A DNA stretch of 64,000 bases, taken from Actimicrobium sp034313845 (lineage in GTDB: Bacteria > Pseudomonadota > Gammaproteobacteria > Burkholderiales > Burkholderiaceae_D). Under the pieces are notes generated by a model. It made no database searches and was not told the DNA's origin. It saw only the letters and a program-made list of their open reading frames with translations. Each line of letters starts with the position of its first letter. Within the stretch, counting starts at the first letter, position 1. Below, piece after piece: positions 1 through 8,525 of the stretch. Made by a program: the position numbers and the translations under genes. The stretch lies in NCBI RefSeq assembly GCF_034313845.1, contig NZ_JAVIWN010000004.1; one strand, given 5' to 3'.

Positions 1-493
1 GTAATAGCGCGCCGGGCTTGAGTTCAGCCGCACTGCCCAACTGCATCACGCGACCGGCATGGAGACGCGCGGTACCACTGATCTCAAGCTCGCCGGTCGG
101 GGTCTGGTAAGGCAGCATTATGGCCCGATTTGCCTTGTTGAGCCCGATCCAGCCACGCTCAACCAGCACATGCGTGGTGCTGCCTGCGATCCGAAATGGC
201 ATCACGACATAGAACCCGGGACGACCATCTTGCGGCCGATTATCGAGATAGACCGGCCAGTCACTGACGAACTGACCGCGCACGCTGACGCGGCGGTATT
301 CAAGCTCGTCGGCCTGCACTGGCAACGTGCCGAGAGTGATCACCGGAGCCAAGGCACGGGCCGTCAGCTGCGTCTCGATGGACTGCTTTTCAGCGGCGCG
401 ACGGGTTTGCCATTGGGCGAGGACGACACCTAGCAACACGAGCAACGCGGCAGCGACAAAGGGAATTAAGCGGAAGTGGAATCGGATTCGCAT
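1..493 (-). CDS. SURF1 family cytochrome oxidase assembly protein (3' end outside window)
   Basis: This is the N-terminal part of a SURF1 protein, an inner-membrane factor that helps haem a and CuB site maturation in cytochrome c oxidase subunit I. I translated it from the reverse strand. It starts MRIRFHFRLIPFVAAALLVL, giving one N-terminal membrane helix ending near residue 28. A periplasmic domain follows with the family-typical segments 'YRRVSVRGQF', 'YLDNRPQDGRPGFYVVMPF' and 'VLVERGWI'. The frame stays open to base 1, so the C-terminal part, including the second membrane helix, is missing. Its place beside coxC/ctaG/coxA/coxB fits oxidase biogenesis. The family assignment is from motif recognition. 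Confidence 0.88.
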   Translation of the reverse strand, partial: MRIRFHFRLIPFVAAALLVLLGVVLAQWQTRRAAEKQSIETQLTARALAPVITLGTLPVQADELEYRRVSVRGQFVSDWPVYLDNRPQDGRPGFYVVMPFRIAGSTTHVLVERGWIGLNKANRAIMLPYQTPTGELEISGTARLHAGRVMQLGSAAELKPGALL

Positions 494-586
494 TACAATC
501 AATTTTTAACACAGGCCACTATTTGGTGCTCTGCATGCGTTTTTGCGCAGTCGGAAGCGGGTACCGGAACGGCACGATTGCATTCC

Positions 587-787
587 ATGAAAATTCTCAT
601 CGCCATTGGCTTCATCCTCATCATCGGCAGCCTCGGCTCGGCATTCGTATTCCTGATGAAGGACAAGGGCAAAACTAACCGAACCGTTTATGCACTGGCA
701 ATGCGGGTCGGATTTTCGATCGCCATGTTTGTCTTGCTACTGGTCTCTTACAAACTGGGTTGGATACAGCCTACCGGAATTCACTGA
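587..787 (+). CDS. Twin-transmembrane small protein (DUF2909 type)
   Basis: A 66-residue protein with two predicted membrane helices, residues about 3-23 and 40-56, joined by the charged loop 'MKDKGKTNRT'. Length, the MKILIAIGFILIIGSLGSA start and its position between SURF1 and the oxidase subunits match the DUF2909 family commonly found in betaproteobacterial cox clusters. The function is unknown; association with the oxidase is inferred from context only. It is divergent from surf1 and runs toward coxC, with a bidirectional terminator in between. Longer upstream starts exist in frame, but only this ATG gives the family-like N terminus. Confidence 0.75.
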   Translation: MKILIAIGFILIIGSLGSAFVFLMKDKGKTNRTVYALAMRVGFSIAMFVLLLVSYKLGWIQPTGIH

Positions 788-811
788 TACTTGCCGGCTT
801 GCGCCATCCGT

Positions 812-841
812 AAAAAAGCCGCACCGAGGTGCGGCTTTTTT
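812..841. terminator. Bidirectional rho-independent terminator
   Basis: A perfect inverted repeat with 14-base arms (812-825 and 828-841) and a 2-base loop. Each arm starts with a run of six A or ends with six T, so the hairpin has a U-tract on both strands. It separates the convergent DUF2909 gene (plus) and the coxC end of the oxidase cluster (minus) and should stop transcription from both sides. Confidence 0.9.
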
Positions 842-867
842 ACGGCCGGGAAATATCGGCAATGGCG

Positions 868-1728
868 TTACAGCCAGTACACCACGACATACAAGCCGAG
901 CCAGACCACGTCGACAAAGTGCCAGTACCACGCTGCACCTTCAAAGCCAAAATGCTGGTCGGCAGTGAAGTGTCCTTTGAGCACACGATACAGGATCACG
1001 GACAGCATGATCGCGCCGAGCGTTACGTGAAAACCATGGAAGCCGGTCAGCATGAAGAACGTCGAACCGTAAATGCCGGACGTCAGTTTCAGGTTCAGTT
1101 CCGAATACGCATGCATGTATTCATAAACCTGAAAACCCATGAATACGGCACCCAGCATGATTGTTGCGAACAACCACGCAGCAGTTTGCATGCGATGGCC
1201 GAGGCGAATCGCGTGATGCGACAAGGTCAGCGTCACACCGGATGTGAGCAGCAGTGCCGTGTTAATTGTCGGGATCGGGAATGGGCCCATGGTAGTGAAC
1301 GACTCAACGGTACCCGCCGGGCCGATACTGCCCCATTGCCCTGCAAAGTCAGGCCACAGCACTTTATGGTCCAGATCGGACAACCAGGGCATCGTTATGC
1401 TGCGGGCATAAAACAGCGCGCCAAAAAAGCCGGCAAAAAACATCACCTCGGAAAAAATAAACCAGGCCATGCTCCAGCGATAAGACACGTCAATTCGCGC
1501 GCTGTATTTGCCGCCCTCGGATTCGGCGATCGCATCACCAAACCATTTGTACAGCACGACTATTACAGAGAGCAACCCGATCATGTTGACCGGCATGCCC
1601 CAGGAAGTCCCGTTGACCCAGCCGGAAGCACCGAGCATGGTCACCAGCAACGCGGCACCTGCCATCACGGGCCATGCGGAAGGACCCGGTATGAAATAAC
1701 TTGACGCGCCAGCTTGTTGAGCACTCAT
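868..1728 (-). CDS. coxC: Cytochrome c oxidase subunit III
   Basis: Subunit III (286 residues) of the haem-copper terminal oxidase in the cytoplasmic membrane. It has no redox centre but stabilises subunit I. About seven membrane helices can be seen, with family segments 'WFIFSEVMFFAGFFGALFYA', 'TALLLTSGVTLTLSHHA' and 'GFHGFHVTLGAIML', and the C-terminal 'AAWYWHFVDVVWLGLYVVVY' that is typical of CoxC. The ATG at 1728 is preceded by a GGAG ribosome site. It is the last structural gene of the minus-strand oxidase cluster and ends just before the bidirectional terminator. Confidence 0.96.
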   Translation of the reverse strand: MSAQQAGASSYFIPGPSAWPVMAGAALLVTMLGASGWVNGTSWGMPVNMIGLLSVIVVLYKWFGDAIAESEGGKYSARIDVSYRWSMAWFIFSEVMFFAGFFGALFYARSITMPWLSDLDHKVLWPDFAGQWGSIGPAGTVESFTTMGPFPIPTINTALLLTSGVTLTLSHHAIRLGHRMQTAAWLFATIMLGAVFMGFQVYEYMHAYSELNLKLTSGIYGSTFFMLTGFHGFHVTLGAIMLSVILYRVLKGHFTADQHFGFEGAAWYWHFVDVVWLGLYVVVYWL

Positions 1729-1748
1729 TCACATCTCCTGAACCAAAT

Positions 1749-1973
1749 TTAAATTATGACTTTTGACAGCACTATTTTGACGATGATGATCAATACCGTG
1801 ATCAGGATCAGCGCACCAAGTACGCCGGCGATGACCACGTGAACCGGATTGAAGTTCTCGCCGTCATTGACGGATTGCTTGCCTTTACCTAACCCGATAA
1901 AAGACCAGAATACGGCTTTCATCGTGCCAAAAAATGAGATTTTTTTGTTTGCTGCTTTATTCTTGTCCTGCAT
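1749..1973 (-). CDS. DUF2970 small membrane protein
   Basis: A 74-residue protein with a basic N terminus (MQDKNKAANKK), the family segment 'TMKAVFWSFIGLGKG', and one C-terminal membrane helix from about residue 44 to 70. This layout matches DUF2970, a small family found between ctaG and coxC in betaproteobacterial oxidase clusters. The function is not established; a role in oxidase assembly is inferred from position. An in-frame upstream extension into the end of ctaG is possible, but the MQDKNK start gives the usual length. Confidence 0.78.
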   Translation of the reverse strand: MQDKNKAANKKISFFGTMKAVFWSFIGLGKGKQSVNDGENFNPVHVVIAGVLGALILITVLIIIVKIVLSKVII

Positions 1974-1989
1974 GTCACCGACCGCCTTC

Positions 1990-2580
1990 CTAATTGCTTG
2001 CCGTCTTGGCTGGCAAGCCCACCTCAAAAAACGTATAGGACAAGGTAATCGTCGTTACGTTTTTCGGCAAATTGGGATCCACATAAAACGCGACCGGCAT
2101 TTGCCGTGCTTCGTTCGGACCCAGCGTTTGCTGCTTGAAACAAAAACACTCGACCTTCTTGAAGTAACTCGCCGCTTCCTGCGGTGCATAACTCGGTATG
2201 GCCTGCGCATTGATCGCGCGCGCTTCCTTGTTCACGACTTCATACACGACGTTCGCCATCTCGCCCGGATGCACCCGCACGCTGTTGACCGTCGGCCGGA
2301 AACGCCAGGGCCCCTGCGCATTGGCGTCAAACTCGACCGTCACATACCGCGAGGTATCCACCTGCGTGTTACGCACTGCCGTCGCAGCACTGGACTCCTG
2401 CGTACTCAACACATTCGAGCCAGTCAGCTCGCATATCTTTTTATACAGCGGCACCAGTCCGTACCCGAAACCGAACATCAGCACGGCAATCACCATCAAC
2501 TTGCCCAGCATCAGGCCATTGATTTTTTTTGCGTAGCGTTTGTAACTCTCTTCTGTCTCGACTGGTTCCGGCGTCGTCAC
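1990..2580 (-). CDS. ctaG: Cytochrome c oxidase assembly protein CtaG/Cox11 (CuB insertion)
   Basis: A Cox11-type copper chaperone that delivers copper to the CuB site of oxidase subunit I on the periplasmic side. It has an N-terminal membrane anchor ('MVIAVLMFGFGYGLVPLYKK') and a periplasmic beta-domain. The diagnostic copper motif CFCF lies in 'KVECFCFKQQTLGPNE', followed by 'MPVAFYVDPNLP'. I place the start at the GTG at 2580, directly after the preceding 35-residue ORF, giving 196 residues, close to family length. An ATG further upstream (2643) would overlap that ORF and adds an atypical serine-rich stretch. The start is uncertain; the identity is not. Confidence 0.93.
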   Translation of the reverse strand: MTTPEPVETEESYKRYAKKINGLMLGKLMVIAVLMFGFGYGLVPLYKKICELTGSNVLSTQESSAATAVRNTQVDTSRYVTVEFDANAQGPWRFRPTVNSVRVHPGEMANVVYEVVNKEARAINAQAIPSYAPQEAASYFKKVECFCFKQQTLGPNEARQMPVAFYVDPNLPKNVTTITLSYTFFEVGLPAKTASN

Positions 2581-2581
2581 G

Positions 2582-2689
2582 TCAACCGAACCAGACGTGC
2601 TTGACCACGACACCGGCAAAAAACATGACGGCGATCGAGGCAAGAACCAGCGCAGTGCGCAAATTACTTGGTTTGTTTGGAGTAGCCAT
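2582..2689 (-). CDS. Cytochrome oxidase small assembly protein (35 aa)
   Basis: A very short ORF found by reading the minus strand between coxA and ctaG. It encodes 35 residues starting MATPNKPSNLRTALVLASIA, with a single membrane helix over residues about 12-28 and ending 'VVKHVWFG'. Small single-helix proteins of this form are a recurring part of betaproteobacterial coxA-ctaG junctions and are annotated as oxidase small assembly proteins. Its stop is next to the ctaG GTG start, which suggests translational coupling. The exact function is unproven. Confidence 0.75.
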   Translation of the reverse strand: MATPNKPSNLRTALVLASIAVMFFAGVVVKHVWFG

Positions 2690-2727
2690 AAATGTCGTTG
2701 AAAGGCGGGCCGAAGCCCGCCCTCTCA

Positions 2728-4335
2728 TCAGCCTTTGAAAACCGGAGCAACTTCAAATGTATGGAACGGTGCCGGACTTGGCACTGTCCATTCCAGACCT
2801 TCTGCACCATCCCATGGCTTGGCCAGGGCTTTTTCACCGCCGCGTATCGAAGGCAGTACCACCATGAACAGGAAGTACAGCTGCGATGCCGCGAAACCGG
2901 CTGCGCCTATCGAAGCCAGCATGTTGAAGTCAGTGAACTGCGCCGGATAGTCCGCGATACGACGCGGCATGCCGGCCAGACCCAGGAAGTGCATCGGGAA
3001 GAACGTAATGTTGAAAGTGATCAGCGATGCCCAGAAGTGGAACTTGCCGCGCGATTCCTTGTACATGTAGCCCGTCCACTTTGGACCCCAGTAGTAGAAG
3101 CCTGCAAACAGGGCAAACAGCGAACCGGCCACCAGTACATAGTGGAAGTGAGCGACCACGTAGTACGTATCATGCACGGCGATGTCGATCGGCGTGACGG
3201 CCAGGATCAGACCGGTGAAGCCACCCAGCGTGAACACGAAGATGAAGCCGATCGCAAACAGCATCGGTGTTTCAAACGACATCGAACCGCGCCACATCGT
3301 GGCAATCCAGTTAAAAATCTTCACGCCTGTCGGTACCGCAATGAGCATCGTGGCGTACATGAAGAACAGCTGGCCTGTGACCGGCATGCCGGAGGTGAAC
3401 ATGTGATGCGCCCACACCATGAACGACAGGATCGCGATGGATGCGGTGGCATAGACCATCGACGCGTAACCGAACAATTGCTTGCGTGCGAACGTCGGAA
3501 TGATCTGCGAGATGATGCCGAAGGCCGGCAAAATCATGATGTACACCTCAGGGTGACCGAAGAACCAGAAGATATGCTGGTACATGACCGGGTCACCACC
3601 ACCGGCAGCGTTAAAGAACGAGGTACCGAAATGGCGGTCCGTCAGCGTCATCGTGATGGCACCGGCGAGCACTGGCATCACGGCGATCAGCAAGTAAGCC
3701 GTGATCAACCAGGTCCAGCAGAACATTGGCATCTTCATCAGCGTCATGCCAGGAGTGCGCATGTTCAGAATCGTGGTGATGATGTTGATCGAACCCATGA
3801 TCGACGAGGCGCCCATGATGTGGATCGCGAAAATCGCCATGTCCATGCCAGGTCCCATCTGCGTCGACAGCGGTGCGTACAGTGTCCAGCCGGCAGCAAC
3901 CGCACCGCCCGGAACAAAGAACGAGCCCATCAACAGCAGCGCTGCAACCGGCAGCAACCAGAAGCTGAAGTTATTCATCCGGGCAAACGCCATGTCGGCG
4001 GCACCGATCTGCAATGGAATCATCCAGTTCGCGAAGCCAACGAAGGCCGGCATGATCGCGCCGAACACCATCACCAGTCCGTGCATCGTGGTCATCTGGT
4101 TGAAGAATTCCGGCCGCACCAGCTGCAAGCCCGGCTGAAACAGCTCAGCACGAATGACCAGCGCCATGACGCCGCCGGACAGGAACATGATGAAAGAGAA
4201 CCACAAATACAGACTGCCGATGTCTTTGTGGTTCGTGGCGTACAACCAGCGACGCCAGCCTTGCGGGTGGTCGTCGTGGCCGTGATCGTCCCCGTGGGCG
4301 TGATCGTGTGCGTGATCGATTGTGGTAGCGCTCAT
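2728..4335 (-). CDS. coxA: Cytochrome c oxidase subunit I (aa3 type)
   Basis: The catalytic subunit (535 residues) of the haem-copper oxidase, reducing O2 to water and pumping protons. About twelve membrane helices. Visible ligand motifs include 'MTTMHGLVMVFGAIMP' (haem a His), 'FFGHPEVYIMILPAFG' (CuB His crosslinked to Tyr, with the Glu of A-type K/D channels), 'WAHHMFTSG' (CuB His pair) and 'HDTYYVVAHFHYVL' (haem ligands). The first 25 residues are unusually His/Asp rich ('HAHDHAHGDDHGHDDH'), possibly metal binding. ATG at 4335 follows an AGGAG site. It lies downstream of coxB with a 19-bp gap. Confidence 0.98.
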   Translation of the reverse strand: MSATTIDHAHDHAHGDDHGHDDHPQGWRRWLYATNHKDIGSLYLWFSFIMFLSGGVMALVIRAELFQPGLQLVRPEFFNQMTTMHGLVMVFGAIMPAFVGFANWMIPLQIGAADMAFARMNNFSFWLLPVAALLLMGSFFVPGGAVAAGWTLYAPLSTQMGPGMDMAIFAIHIMGASSIMGSINIITTILNMRTPGMTLMKMPMFCWTWLITAYLLIAVMPVLAGAITMTLTDRHFGTSFFNAAGGGDPVMYQHIFWFFGHPEVYIMILPAFGIISQIIPTFARKQLFGYASMVYATASIAILSFMVWAHHMFTSGMPVTGQLFFMYATMLIAVPTGVKIFNWIATMWRGSMSFETPMLFAIGFIFVFTLGGFTGLILAVTPIDIAVHDTYYVVAHFHYVLVAGSLFALFAGFYYWGPKWTGYMYKESRGKFHFWASLITFNITFFPMHFLGLAGMPRRIADYPAQFTDFNMLASIGAAGFAASQLYFLFMVVLPSIRGGEKALAKPWDGAEGLEWTVPSPAPFHTFEVAPVFKG

Positions 4336-4354
4336 CTCAATCTCCTGGAGTCAG

Positions 4355-5527
4355 TTATTTGCGCGCAGCCAGAACTTCGGCTGGTTGGACAATATTTTCG
4401 GCAGCCTTGTTCGACCAGCTGTTCCGGGTATAAGTAATTACTGCGGCGATGTCCGTATCGGACAGCGTTTTCCAGGACGGCATCGCATTTTTGCCGTTCA
4501 ACAAAAGATGAATCTGATCGGCTTTCGCACCATTCACTACTGCCGAACCGTCGAGTGCAGGGAACGCGCCCGGTACGCCTTTGCCGGTCGCCTGATGGCA
4601 GGCTACGCAATTCGTTGTGTAGACTTTTTCGCCGCGCTGCTTGAGCTCATCGACGGTGTAGATCTTGTTCGGATCATCGGCCAGTGCGGACATTTCTTTT
4701 TTCTTGCCGTCAACCCAGATTTTATAGTCGGCATCGGACACGGCTCTGACGACAATCGGCATGTACGCATGCTCGGCACCGCACAGCTTGTCGCACTGAC
4801 CGCGGAAGGTACCCGTTTGTTCTGCCTTGAACCAGGCATCGCGCACAAAGCCCGGAATCGCATCCTGCTGGACGCCCAGCATCGGCATGCCCCAGGCATG
4901 GATCACGTCATTGGCGGTGGTGATGATACGAATCTTGCGGCCGACCGGTACGACCATTTCGTTGTCGACTTCAAGCAGGTAATTATTGCCACGTGCCTCG
5001 GTCGGTGCAACGCCAGGCGCGCCAATCTGGCTGCGCGGTGTCGACAGGTTCGACAGGAAAGCAATGCCTTCGCCTTCGCCCTTGAGGTAGTCATAACCCC
5101 ATTTCCACTGCATCCCGGTCGCCTTGATCGTGATGTCGGCATTCGAGGTATCCTTCATCGCGACCACCGTGCGGGTAGCCGGCAGTGCCATCGCGATGAC
5201 GATGACGAATGGCACGATGGTCCAGGCGATTTCGACAGCGGTACTTTCATGGAAGGTGGCCGACTTGTGGCCCAGCGACTTGCGATGCTTGAGGATGGAG
5301 TAGAACATCACGCCGAATACCGCCACGAAAATCACCAGACAGATGATCAGCATGAAGGTGTGCAGCGAGTAAATTTGTTCGGCGATCTTGGTGACACCGG
5401 GGTGGAGATTGAGCTGGCGGACAGCCGGGCCGCCAGGAATATCCTGAACCTCCGCTGCACTTGCCAGGCCGCTCGCCGCCATGGTGGCTGCAAACATCAT
5501 CGATTGAAGGCGCTTCACTTGTCTCAT
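4355..5527 (-). CDS. coxB: Cytochrome c oxidase subunit II with C-terminal cytochrome c domain
   Basis: Subunit II (390 residues) accepts electrons from cytochrome c through the CuA centre. It has an N-terminal signal sequence (residues 1-24), two membrane helices (about 53-75 and 92-115), a cupredoxin domain with the CuA motif 'GQCDKLCGAEHAYMPIVV', and a fused class I cytochrome c domain with 'CVACH' near residue 305 and axial Met in 'NAMPSW'. The fused haem domain defines a caa3-like form. It is the first structural gene of the cluster. Start chosen at the ATG that gives a proper signal peptide (MRQVKRLQSMMFAATMAASG). Confidence 0.97.
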   Translation of the reverse strand: MRQVKRLQSMMFAATMAASGLASAAEVQDIPGGPAVRQLNLHPGVTKIAEQIYSLHTFMLIICLVIFVAVFGVMFYSILKHRKSLGHKSATFHESTAVEIAWTIVPFVIVIAMALPATRTVVAMKDTSNADITIKATGMQWKWGYDYLKGEGEGIAFLSNLSTPRSQIGAPGVAPTEARGNNYLLEVDNEMVVPVGRKIRIITTANDVIHAWGMPMLGVQQDAIPGFVRDAWFKAEQTGTFRGQCDKLCGAEHAYMPIVVRAVSDADYKIWVDGKKKEMSALADDPNKIYTVDELKQRGEKVYTTNCVACHQATGKGVPGAFPALDGSAVVNGAKADQIHLLLNGKNAMPSWKTLSDTDIAAVITYTRNSWSNKAAENIVQPAEVLAARK

Positions 5528-5615
5528 GTTTTCCTCAACAACCCATTTTTAATAATTCTGTCTTGCGGGTGCTCACAACCGGAACGGTGTGGACTGTCTT
5601 GACTGCAGGACACCA

Positions 5616-6065
5616 TTAATTACAACCTGTTCGTATCAGCGACTGCCTCAACTCGGAAGCAAATTCACGACGCTTGTAATACGGCAAATAGCGCCCAACT
5701 TCTACCTGAGAACTACCCGACCTGATTCGTATCAAGGCGCTCGGCAAGCCGGGCGCTTCAATGCGAAGCGTACTGATGTCAAACCTGAGCTGGCGTGTGC
5801 GATCCGACTCGACCAGTTCAACCACCAGGTCATTACCTGCCAACCAGATACATTCCCGGTCGCAGGCATGGCGTGCGTAATACAAAAACGCTGCGCCGAC
5901 TGCAGATAACTCAACCACCGAGAAAACCAGTACCAGCCAGGCACCGCCTAGTGTAAAAATTGTCGCCAGTAGCAGCGACACGAAACACAGGCTGGCGTAA
6001 AACCGTGCCAGCTGTCGCGGCGAGATCGAGCAATTTCTTTTCAGCATCCACTGTTGTTCTGCCAT
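5616..6065 (-). CDS. DUF2244 domain integral membrane protein
   Basis: A 149-residue protein with two membrane helices (about 26-45 and 47-65) and a soluble C-terminal half containing 'YYARHACDRECIWLAGNDLVVEL' and 'VGRYLPYYKRREFASELRQSL'. These are the hallmarks of DUF2244, which often precedes coxB in proteobacteria. The biochemical function is unknown; oxidase association is by conserved neighbourhood. It is separated from coxB by about 90 bases. Confidence 0.82.
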   Translation of the reverse strand: MAEQQWMLKRNCSISPRQLARFYASLCFVSLLLATIFTLGGAWLVLVFSVVELSAVGAAFLYYARHACDRECIWLAGNDLVVELVESDRTRQLRFDISTLRIEAPGLPSALIRIRSGSSQVEVGRYLPYYKRREFASELRQSLIRTGCN

Positions 6066-6127
6066 GGTTCCAACCCTGAATTAATGATTGCACTCAACAG
6101 CCACGGCGAAAAACCGTCGAAGTATAT

Positions 6128-6140
6128 GTCGAAATTCGAC
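6128..6140. promoter_or_regulatory. 13-bp palindrome upstream of the DUF2244/cox cluster
   Basis: GTCGAAATTCGAC is a perfect odd palindrome, flanked by further partly symmetric TCGAAG/CTTCG sequence. It lies in the 194-bp non-coding stretch between the bioC-like stop (6260) and the DUF2244 start (6065), about 63 bases upstream of that start. It could be an operator for the oxidase cluster; no regulator is identified. Confidence 0.3.
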
Positions 6141-6259
6141 TTCGTATCAAGCGGAATAACCGCGTCTTTCGCCCTGCCAGCCCGTGGCATCCCCTGCTCC
6201 CGGCACGCCACGCCCTGCATCCGGAGCGATTCTTTGAGACGTTCTCCGGTCCGCTTTTT

Positions 6260-7192
6260 TTACTTTCGCGGCGGAAAATCCAGCCGCACAATCGATTCAC
6301 CGCGTGACGTAGTTTTTGGTGCCGGACGGAAAGCATGTCCGTAGATCACCTCGAAAGTCAGCGCGATCGTCCCGTCTGGCGCACGCAATTGCTCCAGTTG
6401 GTCTTTCATTTGTTGCCAGCGCCGGCGTCCCGTCAGGCTGCGCGTACGCGTATCCAGCGGGTTACCACCCAATGCGCGCACCTCGGCCAGCAGCTTGTCG
6501 ATCGATCGGTACGTGACCGTAATCGTCTCCATATCCATCACCGGCGTCGAGAAACCGGCCTCGACCAGCATGTCACCGAAGTCATGCATGTCCACAAAGG
6601 GCAAGATGCGCGGACTCGGATCAACGGCGGTAAAGGCACTGCGCAACTGCTTGAACGTATCGGGCCCGAAGCACGAAAACATCAGCAATCCGTCGACGCG
6701 CAAGACACGCCGCCATTCCGCAAAAACCTGATCCGGCGACGGATGCCAGTGCAGCGCAAGATTCGACCACACCAGATCAATCGACTGCGGAGCAACCGGC
6801 AAGCGGGCGAAATCACCGCACAGCATTGCTGCACCGGTGTGACGAACAGGCAGCCATTGCGCCATCAATTTGTTCAGCGCCGACGACGCTGCGCCCTGAG
6901 TGATCCGCGCTTGCTGCACCATCGCAGCGGCTGCATCGATCCCGAGAATCTGTGCGGCTGGATAGCGCTTCTGCAGCGGCAACAAGTCGGCACCCTCGCC
7001 GCAACCGGCATCAAGCACACGCAGCGGAGTCAGCCTGACGAGCGCCAGCCTTTCCTGCATCCGCGCGGCGATTTCGCGACGCAAAAAATCCGACTCGGTC
7101 AAGCGCTGCGGGCGCGCGAACAGATGCCGGACACGATCGAGATCAATTGGTGCGCTCTGATTTTTTTGGGTTGCGGACGAGTCGGATGTCAC
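6260..7192 (-). CDS. BioC-like SAM-dependent methyltransferase (malonyl-ACP O-methyltransferase family)
   Basis: A class I methyltransferase of 310 residues. SAM-binding motif I is 'VLDAGCGEGADLLPLQKRYP', followed by 'ILGIDAAAAMVQQAR' and 'SIDLVWSNLALHWHPSPDQV'. The early 'IDLDRVRHLFARPQRLTESDFLRREIAARM' segment and 'ADGLLMFSCFGPDTFKQLR'-like region resemble BioC, which methylates malonyl-ACP to start biotin synthesis. No other bio gene is near, so the role rests on similarity only. The start is a GTG at 7192 with AGGA spaced seven bases upstream. The open frame continues further upstream, but that region belongs to divergent comF. Confidence 0.75.
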   Translation of the reverse strand: MTSDSSATQKNQSAPIDLDRVRHLFARPQRLTESDFLRREIAARMQERLALVRLTPLRVLDAGCGEGADLLPLQKRYPAAQILGIDAAAAMVQQARITQGAASSALNKLMAQWLPVRHTGAAMLCGDFARLPVAPQSIDLVWSNLALHWHPSPDQVFAEWRRVLRVDGLLMFSCFGPDTFKQLRSAFTAVDPSPRILPFVDMHDFGDMLVEAGFSTPVMDMETITVTYRSIDKLLAEVRALGGNPLDTRTRSLTGRRRWQQMKDQLEQLRAPDGTIALTFEVIYGHAFRPAPKTTSRGESIVRLDFPPRK

Positions 7193-7260
7193 AAAAAATT
7201 CCTGACCATAGGAGAGTTGATAAGGGTGAAGTCTACACGTCCGGTTCCTTCTTTGCTCCG

Positions 7261-7998
7261 ATGAAATGGCACTGGAGACATCGACTGGCAGCGTGCCGGA
7301 CAAGTCTGTCAACGCTGCTCCCGTCTGACTGTGCGCTATGCGGACTGAGCGCACCGGGCATCCTGTGCGAACCCTGCAAGTCGCAGTTCTTCCGGCACAT
7401 GGCGCAACGCTGCCAGCGCTGCGCGCTGCCGGTCTCTGCTGCGCCGGTCTGTGGCGCTTGCCTGCGTAACCCGCCCGCTTTCGATGCGACCATTGTTGCC
7501 GCCGATTATCAGGCACCGATCGACCAGTTGGTGCTCGCCCTGAAATTCGGGGCCGCATTGCCACTGGCCCCACTGTTTGGCAACTTGCTTAAAGAGGCCA
7601 TGATCGTCGCTGCGCCCGACCGCAGCAACTGGCCGGATATCCTCGCCCCGGTTCCACTCGGATCGCAGCGACTGATCGAGCGGGGCTACAATCAGGCACT
7701 TGAAATTGCCCGACCACTGGCGCGTTCGCTTACACTTCCACTTTTACCGAGCCTGCTGATCAGGGTGCGCGATACCGAGGCTCAGGCAGCAATGCCGGCG
7801 CGCCAGCGTCATCAGAACATGCGGGCGGCATTCATCGTGCCACCACCGTCCGTAACGAGCGTGACAGGACGGCACATCGGTCTGGTCGACGATGTCATGA
7901 CCACTGGTGCGACGCTGCACGAACTGGCGTTGACACTGAAACGCTGCGGTGCGAGCCGGGTCACCAATCTGGTGTTTGCACGTACGCTGCCCCGATAA
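7261..7998 (+). CDS. comF: ComF family phosphoribosyltransferase-like protein
   Basis: A 245-residue ComF protein, linked to DNA uptake during competence in other bacteria. The N-terminal zinc-finger part has 'CALCGLSAPGILCEPC' and 'CQRCALP...CGAC'. The C-terminal phosphoribosyltransferase fold contains 'PVPLGSQRLIERGYNQALEI' and the PRPP loop 'GLVDDVMTTGATLHELAL'. It diverges from the bioC-like gene with a 68-bp shared promoter region. Start taken at ATG 7261 (MKWHWRHRL); earlier in-frame starts would run into the divergent gene. Confidence 0.92.
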   Translation: MKWHWRHRLAACRTSLSTLLPSDCALCGLSAPGILCEPCKSQFFRHMAQRCQRCALPVSAAPVCGACLRNPPAFDATIVAADYQAPIDQLVLALKFGAALPLAPLFGNLLKEAMIVAAPDRSNWPDILAPVPLGSQRLIERGYNQALEIARPLARSLTLPLLPSLLIRVRDTEAQAAMPARQRHQNMRAAFIVPPPSVTSVTGRHIGLVDDVMTTGATLHELALTLKRCGASRVTNLVFARTLPR

Positions 7999-8017
7999 TT
8001 TTTAGCTCAAGGATTCC

Positions 8018-8488
8018 ATGTTTCATGTCGTACTCGTCGAACCCGAAATCCCGCCCAACACCGGCAATATCATTCGGCTATGTGCCAACACTGGCGCACA
8101 ATTGCACCTGATCGAACCACTGGGTTTTCCGCTCGACGATGCCAAGATGCGCCGTGCGGGCCTCGACTATCATGACTACGCAACGATGCAGGTTCATCCC
8201 GACTGGGCCCATTTCATGGCAACCGTGCAGCCGGATCCGGCGCGCATGTTTGCGCTGACCACCCACGGATCGGCACCGTTTGCCAACGGCCAGTTCCGCG
8301 CCGGCGATGTATTCGTGTTCGGCTCCGAAACCAAAGGTCTCGACCCGGCGTTGCGTGCTTCCTTCCCGCCGGATCAGCGCATCCGCCTGCCAATGCGGCC
8401 CGACAACCGCAGTCTGAACCTGTCGAACACGGTGGCCGTCGTCGTCTACGAAGCATGGCGTCAGAACGGCTATGCCGGTGGCGCATGA
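8018..8488 (+). CDS. trmL: tRNA (cytidine(34)-2'-O)-methyltransferase, TrmL/CspR type
   Basis: A SPOUT methyltransferase of 156 residues that 2'-O-methylates the wobble base of tRNA-Leu. Conserved parts are the start 'FHVVLVEPEIPPNTGNIIRL', 'HLIEPLGF', 'FGSETKGLDPALRASF' and the C-terminal trefoil-knot region 'RSLNLSNTVAVVVYEAWRQ'. Length equals the family norm. It follows comF by 19 bp on the same strand with an AAGGA site before the ATG. Confidence 0.95.
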   Translation: MFHVVLVEPEIPPNTGNIIRLCANTGAQLHLIEPLGFPLDDAKMRRAGLDYHDYATMQVHPDWAHFMATVQPDPARMFALTTHGSAPFANGQFRAGDVFVFGSETKGLDPALRASFPPDQRIRLPMRPDNRSLNLSNTVAVVVYEAWRQNGYAGGA

Positions 8489-8525
8489 TGCGCCCCCCTC
8501 CACCCTTTTAACCCAAGGACTCCCT

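Noticed and set aside
829..1704. Long plus-strand frames opposite coxC, coxA, ior and other genes
   Set aside because: They mirror strongly conserved genes on the other strand and lack any domain; typical shadows in GC-rich coding DNA.
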